A stretch of DNA of 64,000 bases from JAFNGF01 sp964567045. Its GTDB lineage: Bacteria; Planctomycetota; Phycisphaerae; Sedimentisphaerales; Anaerobacaceae. Shown here piece after piece: positions 35,464 through 43,674 of the stretch (position 1 is its first letter; each line of letters begins with the position of its first letter). The stretch spans positions 23,139-87,138 of the forward strand of contig CAZMLE010000008.1 of the NCBI GenBank assembly GCA_964567045.1, in the 5' to 3' direction. The translations under genes were made by a program, and so were the position numbers. Under the pieces are notes generated by a model that was not told the DNA's origin, did not search any database, and worked only from the letters and a program-made list of their open reading frames with translations.

Positions 35464-35520
35464 GCCCTAGGCCTTTGAGTGTACGCCGCTACGCGGCGTC
35501 ACTCAACTTCCCGTTAGGCA
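35464..35520 (+). repeat. attC-like recombination site
   Basis: Arms TTGAGTG and CACTCAA enclose T plus ACGCCGC, TAC, GCGGCGT: two stacked 7-bp stems with one unpaired T between them. Six bases after the outer arm comes GTTAGGC, a consensus R' box; the matching R'' side (GCCCTAG) is degenerate. Size and geometry fit a short attC. Confidence 0.5.
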
Positions 35521-35635
35521 GAAAAGAGAATGAGGCATCCAGACTTATCGTTGTTGAGCAGGAGGTATTAGGGGAAAAAGAGGACTTCTTTTCGTTTTTG
35601 TTTTAATGCTGTTTCTTACAACAACTGCCACGGTG

Positions 35636-35830
35636 TTAATCCTGTGTAAATCAGTGTCTAAAAGAATCCGTTTCAATCCCAGTGGTTCGAATCTTCTTGG
35701 CAATTTTAAGTTCCTGATTATTTCTGACCGTCACCAGAACGGCGACGGCTAAACAAAGCCAAAATCCGTGTTAATCCGTGAAATCTGTGTCTAAAAAATA
35801 ATGAATCTCTGCGGTTAAAAGAAGACCTGT
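35636..35830. repeat. Dispersed TGTGTTAATCCGTGAAATCT-type repeats
   Basis: TTAATCCTGTGTAAATCAGT at 35636 and CCGTGTTAATCCGTGAAATC at 35766, with CTGTGTCTAAAA after each. No gene in 35521-35831. Confidence 0.65.
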
Positions 35831-35831
35831 G

Positions 35832-36314
35832 TTATCCTCGTTTGACGTTAAGCCGATATATCGTTTTTCTTTTCAGTCTGCCTATGCCAAACCTGATTAC
35901 CTCATTATGGTCGAACGCCATATCTTTCGGAAGTTTTTCAATATCGAACCAGCGAGCTTTTCCTGCATCGTCACCGGCTTTTATCTTGTTTTGTCCCTTG
36001 GGGGCAATGCCGATAAATGCAATTGTAACCATTCTGCCTCGTGGGTCTCTGCCGCACGCCCCGAACGTGTACATCTGCTCCAGCGGCACACCGGTCAGCC
36101 CGGTTTCCTCCGCCAGCTCTCTGGCGACGGCATCTTCCAGCTCCTCGTCTATCTCTATAAAGCCGCCCGGCAGAGCCCACTTGCCCTTGAACGGCTCCTT
36201 AGCGCGATTGACAAGCAGCAGTTTGACCCGGCTGCCAAAGAAGGCAAAAACTACGGCATCGACGCTAACCATCGGCCTGGGCCAGTCATAAACGTATATT
36301 CCCTTTTTGGCCAT
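35832..36314 (-). CDS. Nudix hydrolase
   Basis: 160 residues from ATG 36314 (AGGTG upstream). GGFIEIDEELEDAVARELAE followed by ETGL is a complete Nudix box (GX5EX7REUXEEXGU). The preceding WALPGG and the start VSVDAVVFAFFGSRVKLLLV are usual. The family hydrolyses nucleoside diphosphates linked to another moiety; the N-terminal pattern resembles ADP-ribose-type or NrtR-like Nudix domains but there is no C-terminal helix-turn-helix here. Confidence 0.9.
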   Translation of the reverse strand: MAKKGIYVYDWPRPMVSVDAVVFAFFGSRVKLLLVNRAKEPFKGKWALPGGFIEIDEELEDAVARELAEETGLTGVPLEQMYTFGACGRDPRGRMVTIAFIGIAPKGQNKIKAGDDAGKARWFDIEKLPKDMAFDHNEVIRFGIGRLKRKTIYRLNVKRG

Positions 36315-36417
36315 AGCACCTGAATTTTCAGTTGTCAATTGTCAATTGTCAATTTATTCTACCGTAAAATTGCCGAGGAAATTCGGCGACCTTAGCCGAA
36401 ATGACGTGGTTGCGCCA

Positions 36418-37452
36418 ATGGAACTGAAAAACATCCTGATAATTAAGCCCAGCTCGCTCGGTGACATAGTTTTGGCCTTGCCGGCCCTTTCCGCCCTACG
36501 CAGAAATTTTCCTGAGGCAAAAATAAGCTGGCTCATCCGGCCGGAATTTGCACCGCTTCTGGAAAATCATCCTCACCTGAATAGGACCATTTTTTTCGAC
36601 CGTAAGTTGCTGGCAAAAGCGTGGTTCCATCCCGGTGCATTTTGCTCGCTCATATCGCTTATTCGCCGACTGCGCCGCCAGGAATTTGATGCGGTATTCG
36701 ACTTTCAGGGCCTTTTGCGAACGGCGGCTTTGGCGTGGCTGTCAGGCTGCAAAAATCGCTTCGGAATGGCAAACGCTCGGGAGTTTGCTCGTTTCTTCTA
36801 CACACATAAGGTCCACCAGGACGAGGATTGCGTTCACCTGGTTGACTATTATCTGAAAATCGTGCAACTCGCGGGGGCATCGGATCTGAGTGTGGAATTT
36901 GTACTGCCGCAGGATGCTGCTGTTGTAGACTCGGTCGGCAAGCTATTGACAAGCTATAATATCGAGCGTGACAATTACGCAGTTTTTGTCCCGGGCTCGA
37001 CCGACCCGGACAAGTGTTGGCCGGTCGAGCGTTTTGCCAGTTTGGCCGATAAGATTGCCTCACAATTTCATCTGTCAATAGTCGCTGCGGGCACCACATC
37101 GGAAGCAGATTTTATTGAAAGGCTGAAGAGCTTGGCTCACGTTCGTGTGGCGAACTTTGCCGGGCGAACTTCGCTCGGCGAGTTGATAGACCTATTAAGA
37201 GCCGCCAGGTTGGTTGTGAGCAATGACACCGGGCCGGGGCACATCGCGGCTGCTCTGGGCACGCCCTTGGTATTGATGTACAGTTGGTCTAACCCCGCCA
37301 GAATAGCTCCTTACGGCAGACCTGAGTGTATGGTAGCCCGCGAACCTTACGGAAGAGGACTTGACATAAAGAGCACCGACCCAAGACACAATGTTAGAAA
37401 CATCACCGTTGATGAGGTCTTTCAAAAGGTATGCGAGCAAATGAATTCGTAG
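36418..37452 (+). CDS. Family 9 glycosyltransferase (heptosyltransferase-like)
   Basis: 344 residues starting MELKNILIIKPSSLGDIVLA, the GT9 opening. Further motifs: FDAVFDFQGLLRTAALAWLS, VFVPGSTDPDKCWPVERFAS and LVVSNDTGPGHIAAALGTPL, which bind the nucleotide sugar. GT9 enzymes add heptose or related sugars to lipopolysaccharide core. No clear Shine-Dalgarno precedes this ATG; a longer in-frame start at 36307 would cross an intergenic GTCAATTGTCAATTGTC repeat. Confidence 0.85.
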   Translation: MELKNILIIKPSSLGDIVLALPALSALRRNFPEAKISWLIRPEFAPLLENHPHLNRTIFFDRKLLAKAWFHPGAFCSLISLIRRLRRQEFDAVFDFQGLLRTAALAWLSGCKNRFGMANAREFARFFYTHKVHQDEDCVHLVDYYLKIVQLAGASDLSVEFVLPQDAAVVDSVGKLLTSYNIERDNYAVFVPGSTDPDKCWPVERFASLADKIASQFHLSIVAAGTTSEADFIERLKSLAHVRVANFAGRTSLGELIDLLRAARLVVSNDTGPGHIAAALGTPLVLMYSWSNPARIAPYGRPECMVAREPYGRGLDIKSTDPRHNVRNITVDEVFQKVCEQMNS

Positions 37453-37534
37453 TGCGTATTGCGTATTTGTTTTTGTGCTATAGCATCACGCACGGTTGTG
37501 CTGAGAGTAGCCAAAGGGAAGCACGTCGATTACC

Positions 37535-37598
37535 CAAATCAGGACATTCGCTGTTCGTTTCTACGCTGGGCCAAAAGTTCCAGCACCGCTAGCATTTA
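37535..37598 (-). pseudogene. Decayed copy of the ileS 3' end (zinc-finger region)
   Basis: Sixty-four bases align without gaps to 39008-39071 in ileS, with about 47 identities. Translated leftward it gives KC*RCWNFWPSV against KCQRCWNYWPSV in IleS, with a stop in place of Gln. Similarity continues weakly for about 20 bases to the right. It is too diverged for a recent duplication. Confidence 0.65.
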
Positions 37599-37665
37599 AG
37601 CATCAGCCCTTTTTGTTGATATAGCAACAGGTTATTGCTGAGCTGTCAAGATTAATTTGAGTTCT

Positions 37666-38808
37666 TCACATTTTCACAAATAATAGTCCATCGTATTTGG
37701 GACCACTATTGCTATAATATTTGCTCCATCTAAAAGAATTGTTTGTATTTTCTTGTAATTTGGATAGTGAAAGATAGCTATACTCGTAATCTTTCATTAG
37801 TGTCTTGACAATTGAATCAATATCGTTGTGTTTCTCTGTAATAGTATCATTCGTTTCGCGGATATCATAATACAGAGGGACCAGACCAATAGAAGCGACC
37901 TTTCCTTTTGTTGGTGAGTATTTTTTAGCAAAATATCGCGCTTCATAATCTTTATCGGTCAAAGAGGCGTGCAGCGTACCAACACGGCACAGTAAGATTG
38001 CCTTGCGTTTTTCGGCTTTACGATATGCCCGTTCGATCGTTTTGATAAAATATTTATGTCTGATCTCCCAACCCCAAGGTGTCAGGAAAAATCCTCCTAT
38101 TCCCCGATCAGCGGTATATTGGTAAAACCGATTTGATGCTTGTAGCAAATCCAGGGAAAATAATATTTCATCCTGGTCTTCAGATGAAAATGTATCTAAA
38201 TACTGCAGGAATACCGCTTTAAGTTTCTTTAAATAACGGTTCACTTTATCGAATGTATCCTGGGTGGTCAGTTGAGGAATGTCTTTTTGTATTATCCGGC
38301 GAGCGGCATCAGAAGTAGAACGATTCGCCAACTCCTGTAAAAAAAGTACAACCTCTTTTTTGTCCTTATAGAATATCCGGTGTTCTATATCGATCGCGGT
38401 CAGCAATATCTTCTTATCTGCAGTTTGATCCGCATTGAACGCTCGAATGGTCTCAGGATATAGCATGGGGTTATACTTTTTATTGCCTAAACTGACTGCT
38501 TCCATTGATGGATGTGAGCCATAGCCTGATTCTAAAGCATATACAACTGGCCTGTAAGAGGCTAAATCAACTGCCAGCCTGGCTGCGGCCAGAATCAAAG
38601 GTCCACTGTGATGTTCATATTCTCCAAGAAATATGATCTCGTTTTCTTTTAGAGATGCTGGTAATTTCTCAAAATTATTATCAGATAAAAGAACTAAATT
38701 TTGTCTCAATAAGTCTTCCAGTTGTGCGGGCGCGGGACCAGTATTTGTCATCAACGTGCAGGAAGATAAAAAAAACAACGCAACACAACATAAGCACTTA
38801 TAAAACAT
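37666..38808 (-). CDS. EreA/ChaN-like lipoprotein
   Basis: 380 residues. Lipoprotein signal CVALFFLSSCTLMT (lipobox LSSC). IIFLGEYEHHSGPLILAAAR and VVYALESGYGSHPSMEAV give the GExxH...ALE pattern of the erythromycin-esterase/ChaN-like superfamily; LLCRVGTLHASLTDKDYEAR supplies a late His. Some members bind haem, others are metal-dependent esterases. AAGGAGG lies 8 bases before the ATG. Base composition is clearly more AT-rich than ileS, pointing to transfer. Confidence 0.6.
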   Translation of the reverse strand: MFYKCLCCVALFFLSSCTLMTNTGPAPAQLEDLLRQNLVLLSDNNFEKLPASLKENEIIFLGEYEHHSGPLILAAARLAVDLASYRPVVYALESGYGSHPSMEAVSLGNKKYNPMLYPETIRAFNADQTADKKILLTAIDIEHRIFYKDKKEVVLFLQELANRSTSDAARRIIQKDIPQLTTQDTFDKVNRYLKKLKAVFLQYLDTFSSEDQDEILFSLDLLQASNRFYQYTADRGIGGFFLTPWGWEIRHKYFIKTIERAYRKAEKRKAILLCRVGTLHASLTDKDYEARYFAKKYSPTKGKVASIGLVPLYYDIRETNDTITEKHNDIDSIVKTLMKDYEYSYLSLSKLQENTNNSFRWSKYYSNSGPKYDGLLFVKM

Positions 38809-38953
38809 GCAATCGACCTCCTTCGTAAATGAGAGTAAGGGTCAGGCTGAGCATAGATGGCTTTTGACTGCTGCCTTCACATCCGGCAATACCTACTGAT
38901 AAACCACCGGCACCAAAGGCTTTCAAAAACTCCCCTCTATTCAGTGGGCACAT
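38798..38953 (-). CDS. Short ORF with degenerate Tat/lipobox leader, sulfatase-like remnant
   Basis: 51 residues from ATG 38953 (AGGGAG upstream). LNRGEFLKAFGAGGLSVGIA followed by GC resembles the N-terminus of planctomycete sulfatases and similar Tat lipoproteins, except that RR is RG. After the lipobox no sulfatase body follows (KPSMLSLTLTLIYEGG and stop). It overlaps the EreA/ChaN-like start by 11 bases and contains its Shine-Dalgarno, so it may be a residual leader that still couples translation. Confidence 0.45.
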   Translation of the reverse strand: MCPLNRGEFLKAFGAGGLSVGIAGCEGSSQKPSMLSLTLTLIYEGGRLHVL

Positions 38954-38971
38954 ATATACTCCCTTCATACC

Positions 38972-41938
38972 TCATTTCCTGCTCACTACCTCGATACATC
39001 GTTCGCACAAATCAGGATGCTGGTTATCTTCTCCCACACTGGGCCAGTAGTTCCAGCAGCGCTGGCATTTAGTATGGCTGCTTTTTTCCGCCGCTACTGT
39101 CGTCTGATCGTGGCTCTTTTGCAGCTTCACGTCACTGACAATGCAAAGAGCCGCAAATTGTTTGACGCCGAAATCATCCAGCAGCGCCGCATCTTCATCG
39201 TTGCAGTAGATAGTCACGCAGGCTTCCTGATTGCTGGCGATTTTTTTGTCCTGCCTCAAGCCTTCCAGTACGCGCAAGACCTCGTCACGTAGGGCCATCA
39301 GCTTTTGCCATCTCGACTCCGCGCCATGCCAGTCGATCGAAGCATCAACTTCAGGCATCATAGTAAGATGCACGCTTTCAGTCTCTTGTGACTTGAATTT
39401 CATCGCAGCCCAGGCTCCTTCTGCGGTATGAACCAGAATAGGTGCAAGCAGCCGAGTCAGGCAGTCCAGTACCGTGTGAATTGCGGTCTGGGCGCTTCGC
39501 CGGCTTGCGCTGTCTGCAGCGTCACAGTAGAGTCTATCCTTCAGCAAGTCCAGATAAATGCTGCTCATCTCGACCACGCAAAAATTGTAGAGCAGCGAAA
39601 AAACCCGGTGGAAGACAAAGTTATTGTAGGCGTCGGTGACATTGGCAATTAGCTTTTGTAGTTGCTGCATCGCCCATTTATCTATCTCGAACATATCTTT
39701 GTAGGCCACGCCGTTCGTGCTTGGGTCGAAGTCATAAATATTGCCCAGCAGAAATCTGAGCGTATTTCTGATTTTGCGGTAGGCGTCCTGCGTTCGGCCT
39801 ATCAGCTCGTCGGTGCATCGTATATCTTCCTGGTAATTCACGCCCGCCACCCATAGCCGCAGAATATCCGCGCCGTACTTTGTCACTTCGTCCTGGGCAT
39901 TGACGTAATTACCGAGCGATTTGGACTGCTTCATTCCCTTTTCGTCCACTGTGAAGCCATGCGTTAGAACGCCCTTATACGGCGACTTGCCTGTTGCTCC
40001 GAGGGCCGGCAGCAGCGACAGTTGAAACCAGCCCCGGTGCTGGTCTGAACCTTCCAGATACAGGTCCACCGGTATCGGCCAGCCTCCTTTCGAGGCGGCA
40101 CTGTACCAGCTACAGCCCGATTCAAACCAGACATCAAAAATATTCTCCTCTTTTTTAAGCCCGTCAAAATCGAACCCATCCGGCAGTTTGAAATCCTCAC
40201 CCAGAATCTGGCGCGGCGAATCGGTAAACCAACTGTCCGAGCCTTTCTGGGCGATGTGCTTGGCCACAGATGACACGGACTCTTTGGTCATCAGGGTCTG
40301 GCCGTCTGAGTTTATAAAAGCCGGCAAGGGCAGTCCCCAGCACCTCTGCCTGCTGATGCACCAGTCGGGGCGGGACTCGAGCATTCCCGCGATACGTTTC
40401 TGGCCCCAGGCAGGAATCCAGGTGACATTGTTGATGGCCTCAAGCGCCAGGCTGCGCAAATTCTTTCCAATACCGGGCAGCTCTTTATCTACGCTGATGA
40501 ACCACTGCTCGGTGGCTCTGAATATAACCGGGCCTTTGGTCCGCCAGCAGTGCGGATAGCTGTGGGAAATCTTATCTTCAGCAAAGAGCCACCCATGTTC
40601 CCGCAAGCGGTCATCTACTATGCAGTCGACTTCCAGAACGCTTTTGCCGCGGAGCCAACCCGGCACGGTATCATCGTAGCGTCCATCAGCCATCACCGGC
40701 GAATAAGTCTCCAGGTTGTACGTCTGGCCGGAGATATAGTCTTCGACCCCATGTCCTGGTGCCGTGTGCACCAGGCCCGTGCCGTCTTCGGTGGTGACAT
40801 ACTCAGCAAGGATGACCATATAGGCGTCTTTATTTGTCGGGTTTTTTTCTACAAATGGATGCACGTACCGCAAGCCTTCAAGGTCACGGCCTCTCACGAC
40901 CTTTTCACTAAGCCGGTACTGCCCTTGCTTTAGAGACCCTGCTGAGATAACAGCCTCGACCCGCTCGGTTGTCACTATCGAGACGAATTTCTGCCCAGCT
41001 TTTTCATAACTTAGCGCTACGTAATCCAGATGTGGATGCACCACTATTGCTAGGTTGGCGGCGAGCGTCCAGGGCGTGGTGGTCCAGATCATAAAGCAGA
41101 CCTGTGCATTCTCGCTTTCCTCCCGTTTGACCAACCCAAGCCCAATCAGCCGCTCGATACTTTCTTTTACTAGGGGAAAATTTACAAAGATACTCGGCGA
41201 CTCGATATCTTTATATTCCAGTTCCGCCTCAGCCAGAGCCGTTTGGCCGCCAATCGACCAGTGAATGGGCTTTAACTGCTTATAAACCAGGCCCTTATCA
41301 ACGAGTTCGGCAAACACTTCGAGAATTCCCGCTTCGTACGCGGGCTTGAAGGTAAGGTAAGGATTCTCAAAATCGCCGAATACGCCGAGCTGCTGAAACT
41401 GCTCGCTCTGGATTTTGACATACTTACTGGCATATTTCATACAGGCCTTGCGGATATCGAGTTTGCTCATCTGATGAATTTTCTGCCCGAGGTCCGCCAC
41501 GACCTTTGATTCGATGGGCAGACCGTGACAGTCCCAGCCTGGAACGTACGGGGCGTCAAAGCCGGCCATCGTTTTGTATTTGACAACCAAATCCTTGAGA
41601 ACCTTGTTGATGACGTGGCCCATGTGAATATCGCCGTTTGCGTATGGCGGCCCATCGTGCAGTGTGTACAAAGGAGCACCGCTTCGGGCCTGCCTGATTT
41701 TGGCGTAGATATTCATCTTCGCCCAGTCTTTGCGCAACTGTGGCTCTCGCTGCACCAGATCCGCCTTCATAGAAAAGCTGGTCTTGGGCAGATTCAGCGT
41801 GTCCCGATAACCCTTATCAACCACGGATTTGGGTTCCCGCGAAGCGGGGTCCCTCACCGATTCGTGCTTTTTTATTTTATCTGCGCAATCTGTGTCATCT
41901 GTGGTTAATTTCTTCTTATTGTTTTGCTTGTCCGACAT
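38972..41938 (-). CDS. ileS: Isoleucyl-tRNA synthetase with repeat-derived N-terminal extension
   Basis: 988 residues. Class I signatures GPPYANGDIHMGHV and GMKQSKSLGN (KMSKS variant), the editing domain between, and a C-terminal zinc finger CQRCWNYWP ... LCERC. The native start seems to be YRDTLNLPKTSF; before it lie about 42 residues. LTTDDTDCADKIKKHE translates the dispersed TTAACCACAGATGACACAGA repeat, and RDPASREPKS translates a GC palindrome. The ATG at 41938 has GAGGA eight bases upstream, so the extension is probably made; GTG 41824 would remove it but has no Shine-Dalgarno. Confidence 0.95.
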   Translation of the reverse strand: MSDKQNNKKKLTTDDTDCADKIKKHESVRDPASREPKSVVDKGYRDTLNLPKTSFSMKADLVQREPQLRKDWAKMNIYAKIRQARSGAPLYTLHDGPPYANGDIHMGHVINKVLKDLVVKYKTMAGFDAPYVPGWDCHGLPIESKVVADLGQKIHQMSKLDIRKACMKYASKYVKIQSEQFQQLGVFGDFENPYLTFKPAYEAGILEVFAELVDKGLVYKQLKPIHWSIGGQTALAEAELEYKDIESPSIFVNFPLVKESIERLIGLGLVKREESENAQVCFMIWTTTPWTLAANLAIVVHPHLDYVALSYEKAGQKFVSIVTTERVEAVISAGSLKQGQYRLSEKVVRGRDLEGLRYVHPFVEKNPTNKDAYMVILAEYVTTEDGTGLVHTAPGHGVEDYISGQTYNLETYSPVMADGRYDDTVPGWLRGKSVLEVDCIVDDRLREHGWLFAEDKISHSYPHCWRTKGPVIFRATEQWFISVDKELPGIGKNLRSLALEAINNVTWIPAWGQKRIAGMLESRPDWCISRQRCWGLPLPAFINSDGQTLMTKESVSSVAKHIAQKGSDSWFTDSPRQILGEDFKLPDGFDFDGLKKEENIFDVWFESGCSWYSAASKGGWPIPVDLYLEGSDQHRGWFQLSLLPALGATGKSPYKGVLTHGFTVDEKGMKQSKSLGNYVNAQDEVTKYGADILRLWVAGVNYQEDIRCTDELIGRTQDAYRKIRNTLRFLLGNIYDFDPSTNGVAYKDMFEIDKWAMQQLQKLIANVTDAYNNFVFHRVFSLLYNFCVVEMSSIYLDLLKDRLYCDAADSASRRSAQTAIHTVLDCLTRLLAPILVHTAEGAWAAMKFKSQETESVHLTMMPEVDASIDWHGAESRWQKLMALRDEVLRVLEGLRQDKKIASNQEACVTIYCNDEDAALLDDFGVKQFAALCIVSDVKLQKSHDQTTVAAEKSSHTKCQRCWNYWPSVGEDNQHPDLCERCIEVVSRK

Positions 41939-42127
41939 TTAACTAATCCTCGAGATATTTCGCAAACTGAATTGCGTATAATAAATGCCCAAGTCATTCT
42001 TGTCAACATCACCTCGCTGTCATTGCGCGGCCCCGGCGAGCCGGGGCCGTGGCGATCCTTATTCACAATTACGATTCACCATTGCAAATCTGTGAACGTC
42101 TGTGAAATCTGTGGTTCCTTCACCAAT

Positions 42128-42165
42128 AAAAAAAAGCCTTCCAGAAGCTGCTGCTCTGGAAGGCT
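42128..42165 (-). terminator. Strong intrinsic terminator or attenuator upstream of ileS
   Basis: Reading leftward: AGCCTTCCAGA, 9-base loop, TCTGGAAGGCT, then eight T. An 11-bp perfect stem. It lies 190 bases before the ileS start and right after an Ile-rich mini-ORF; no other leftward gene to the right needs it. Confidence 0.75.
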
Positions 42166-42189
42166 TGAATCACCCTCAATATGCCTTTC

Positions 42190-42309
42190 TCAGGGCAGGT
42201 TTAATCTGTCCCCAATAATTATGATCGCCAAGCTCATGACGCGACACCCTATCAGACCCATAGCCTGGCAGATTCTCATAACTTCAGTACTGTTGACGAT
42301 ATTATTCAT
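42190..42309 (-). CDS. Possible leader peptide with four consecutive Ile codons
   Basis: 39 codons starting MNNIVNSTEVMRICQAMGLI and ending MSLAIIIIGDRLNLP. The run ATC ATA ATT ATT is at 42214-42225; seven of 39 residues are Ile. An inner ATG would give a 15-residue peptide beginning just before the run. The stop is 25 bases before the hairpin at 42128-42165, and AAGGC between them can pair with GCCTT of the hairpin's first arm. Typical arrangement of ribosome-dependent attenuation, but the peptide could be chance. Confidence 0.4.
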   Translation of the reverse strand: MNNIVNSTEVMRICQAMGLIGCRVMSLAIIIIGDRLNLP

Positions 42310-42345
42310 AGCTAATTCACCGGTTGAACGATTAAGCAATAAGTA

Positions 42346-42374
42346 CAACTATCAAAATACTCGGCCAATGTCAA
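42346..42374 (-). promoter_or_regulatory. Candidate promoter for the ileS leader
   Basis: Reading leftward a perfect TTGACA (42369-42374), then GATAGT or TAGTTG at 15-17 bases. Good -35, weak -10; about 40 bases before the mini-ORF. Confidence 0.4.
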
Positions 42375-42539
42375 GCGCGGGTTTAAGAAAACTAGAACAA
42401 TATACTCCGAAGGCGAGAAAGCAAAGTAACATGGTCTGGCTATAGCATTTTGAACGCGTATGGATTAATCTAATTCAGAAGCGGTTACACCTGTGCGTGC
42501 GTTGTTCCATTGCAATTCAAAGGTTTTATGTAATAAACT

Positions 42540-42660
42540 TTGACAAATGCCCATCAATTCTATTAGGATGAGTTCATCAAAGGGTGTGAGGTCGGGATAG
42601 ACCTCGCAGGCATGTCAGGGTGGTCGGGCCGCCACCTAATTAATCGATTGTTGCGATTTT
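42540..42660 (+). promoter_or_regulatory. Promoter and structured 5' leader of the membrane-protein gene
   Basis: TTGACA (42540-42545), 18 bases, TAGGAT. The transcript would contain two adjacent hairpins, GAGGTC/GACCTC and GGTGG/CGCCACC, before AGGAG and the ATG at 42674. I cannot assign it to a known riboswitch class. Confidence 0.4.
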
Positions 42661-42673
42661 TAGGAGACGGTAT

Positions 42674-43021
42674 ATGTCTATACAAAACGACCAAACCACT
42701 GATAAACAAGGCAGCGGACTCGGCATCATAATGAGACTCTTCTGGATGGTTTTCGGGAATGCAATCCTTTTTATTTCAATCATGTTTATTTTTCAGCATG
42801 AAGGTGGGGTGTTTCATACTGCTGATGTGGTTTTCTGGATTACGGCAGCAGCTCTTGTCTTGGTGAGGTATCTCGACATAAAGGTCTGCGGCGGGCTTAC
42901 TGCTACAGGCCTACCTGCCTCAATTGCCCACTGGATTAGGTATGTTGCCATACTTTTGACAAGTTCGACAGCAGTATGGATCCTTGCACATGCCGTGAAT
43001 TATCTGGTTGTGAACAGATAG
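42674..43021 (+). CDS. Small membrane protein, three helices
   Basis: 115 residues, ATG after AGGAG. Helices: MVFGNAILFISIMFIF, VVFWITAAALVLVRYLDI and YVAILLTSSTAVWILAHAVN. The loop CGGLTATGLPASIAHW joins the last two. No family recognised. It opens an AT-rich tract that differs from the rest of the window. Confidence 0.55.
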   Translation: MSIQNDQTTDKQGSGLGIIMRLFWMVFGNAILFISIMFIFQHEGGVFHTADVVFWITAAALVLVRYLDIKVCGGLTATGLPASIAHWIRYVAILLTSSTAVWILAHAVNYLVVNR

Positions 43022-43109
43022 AACTACAGTGCGATTACCGGAGCATAGTGTTGAGCACGATAAGGGATAGGGTCTTTTAAGAGAATGTATCCAATATAGG
43101 GATATGGCT

Positions 43110-43499
43110 ATGAAAACAATTCAAACTCAAGAGCAAAGGGAAGACCTTAAAAGTGTACTTGAAAAAATAGTCCAAGATCTTGAAAATTCTCGCTTATATG
43201 AAGGAAAACTTTCTGTTGAAAGGGCAGTTCCTCCCTCTGGAACTCCAACAGATACTCCTGCTGGTTATCCTCATTTAATGGTTAAAGAACAAAAACAAAA
43301 AAAGTTTTTAGGGCTAATCCCCTACAATAAAAAAGAGATACTATTTATTGTAAAAGAGGGATTCTATGATATCGAAGATAAGGGAAGAAAAGATATATTT
43401 GTCCTTTTGAGGTCTAAAAAGTCTGAAATGATTGTAAAAAAGCATCTTGAAGAGTATCGCAAAAGAAATCAGGTTACACAAATTGTATATAAAACCTAA
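43110..43499 (+). CDS. Hypothetical protein in AT-rich tract
   Basis: About 129 residues (MKTIQTQEQREDLKSVLEKI at the front). A Lys-rich soluble protein with VKEQKQKKFLGLIPYNKKEI and IFVLLRSKKSEMIVKKHLEE. Codons are strongly A/T-ending, unlike neighbours beyond 45 kb. After the stop the same frame encodes a very hydrophobic stretch (LLVFIVLTFYLTNLIYGIRF) for 70 codons without a start, so the gene may be broken. Function unknown. Confidence 0.5.
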   Translation: MKTIQTQEQREDLKSVLEKIVQDLENSRLYEGKLSVERAVPPSGTPTDTPAGYPHLMVKEQKQKKFLGLIPYNKKEILFIVKEGFYDIEDKGRKDIFVLLRSKKSEMIVKKHLEEYRKRNQVTQIVYKT

Positions 43500-43674
43500 G
43501 CTATTATTCTTTTGGTTTTTATTGTCCTGACTTTTTATCTCACAAATCTAATATACGGTATTAGATTCGGTTTTTTCGTAACTGTAATTTTTGTAGTCCT
43601 TGCTGTGATTCAGCAGAGTCTGTCTGAAAAGGGTGTGCGATGTGGACGAGACAGGATTTACACCGTTGGTTACG

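Noticed and set aside
41939..42180. T-box riboswitch before ileS
   Set aside because: I found no TGGNACCGCG-type antiterminator motif or specifier stem; the Ile-codon ORF explains the terminator better.
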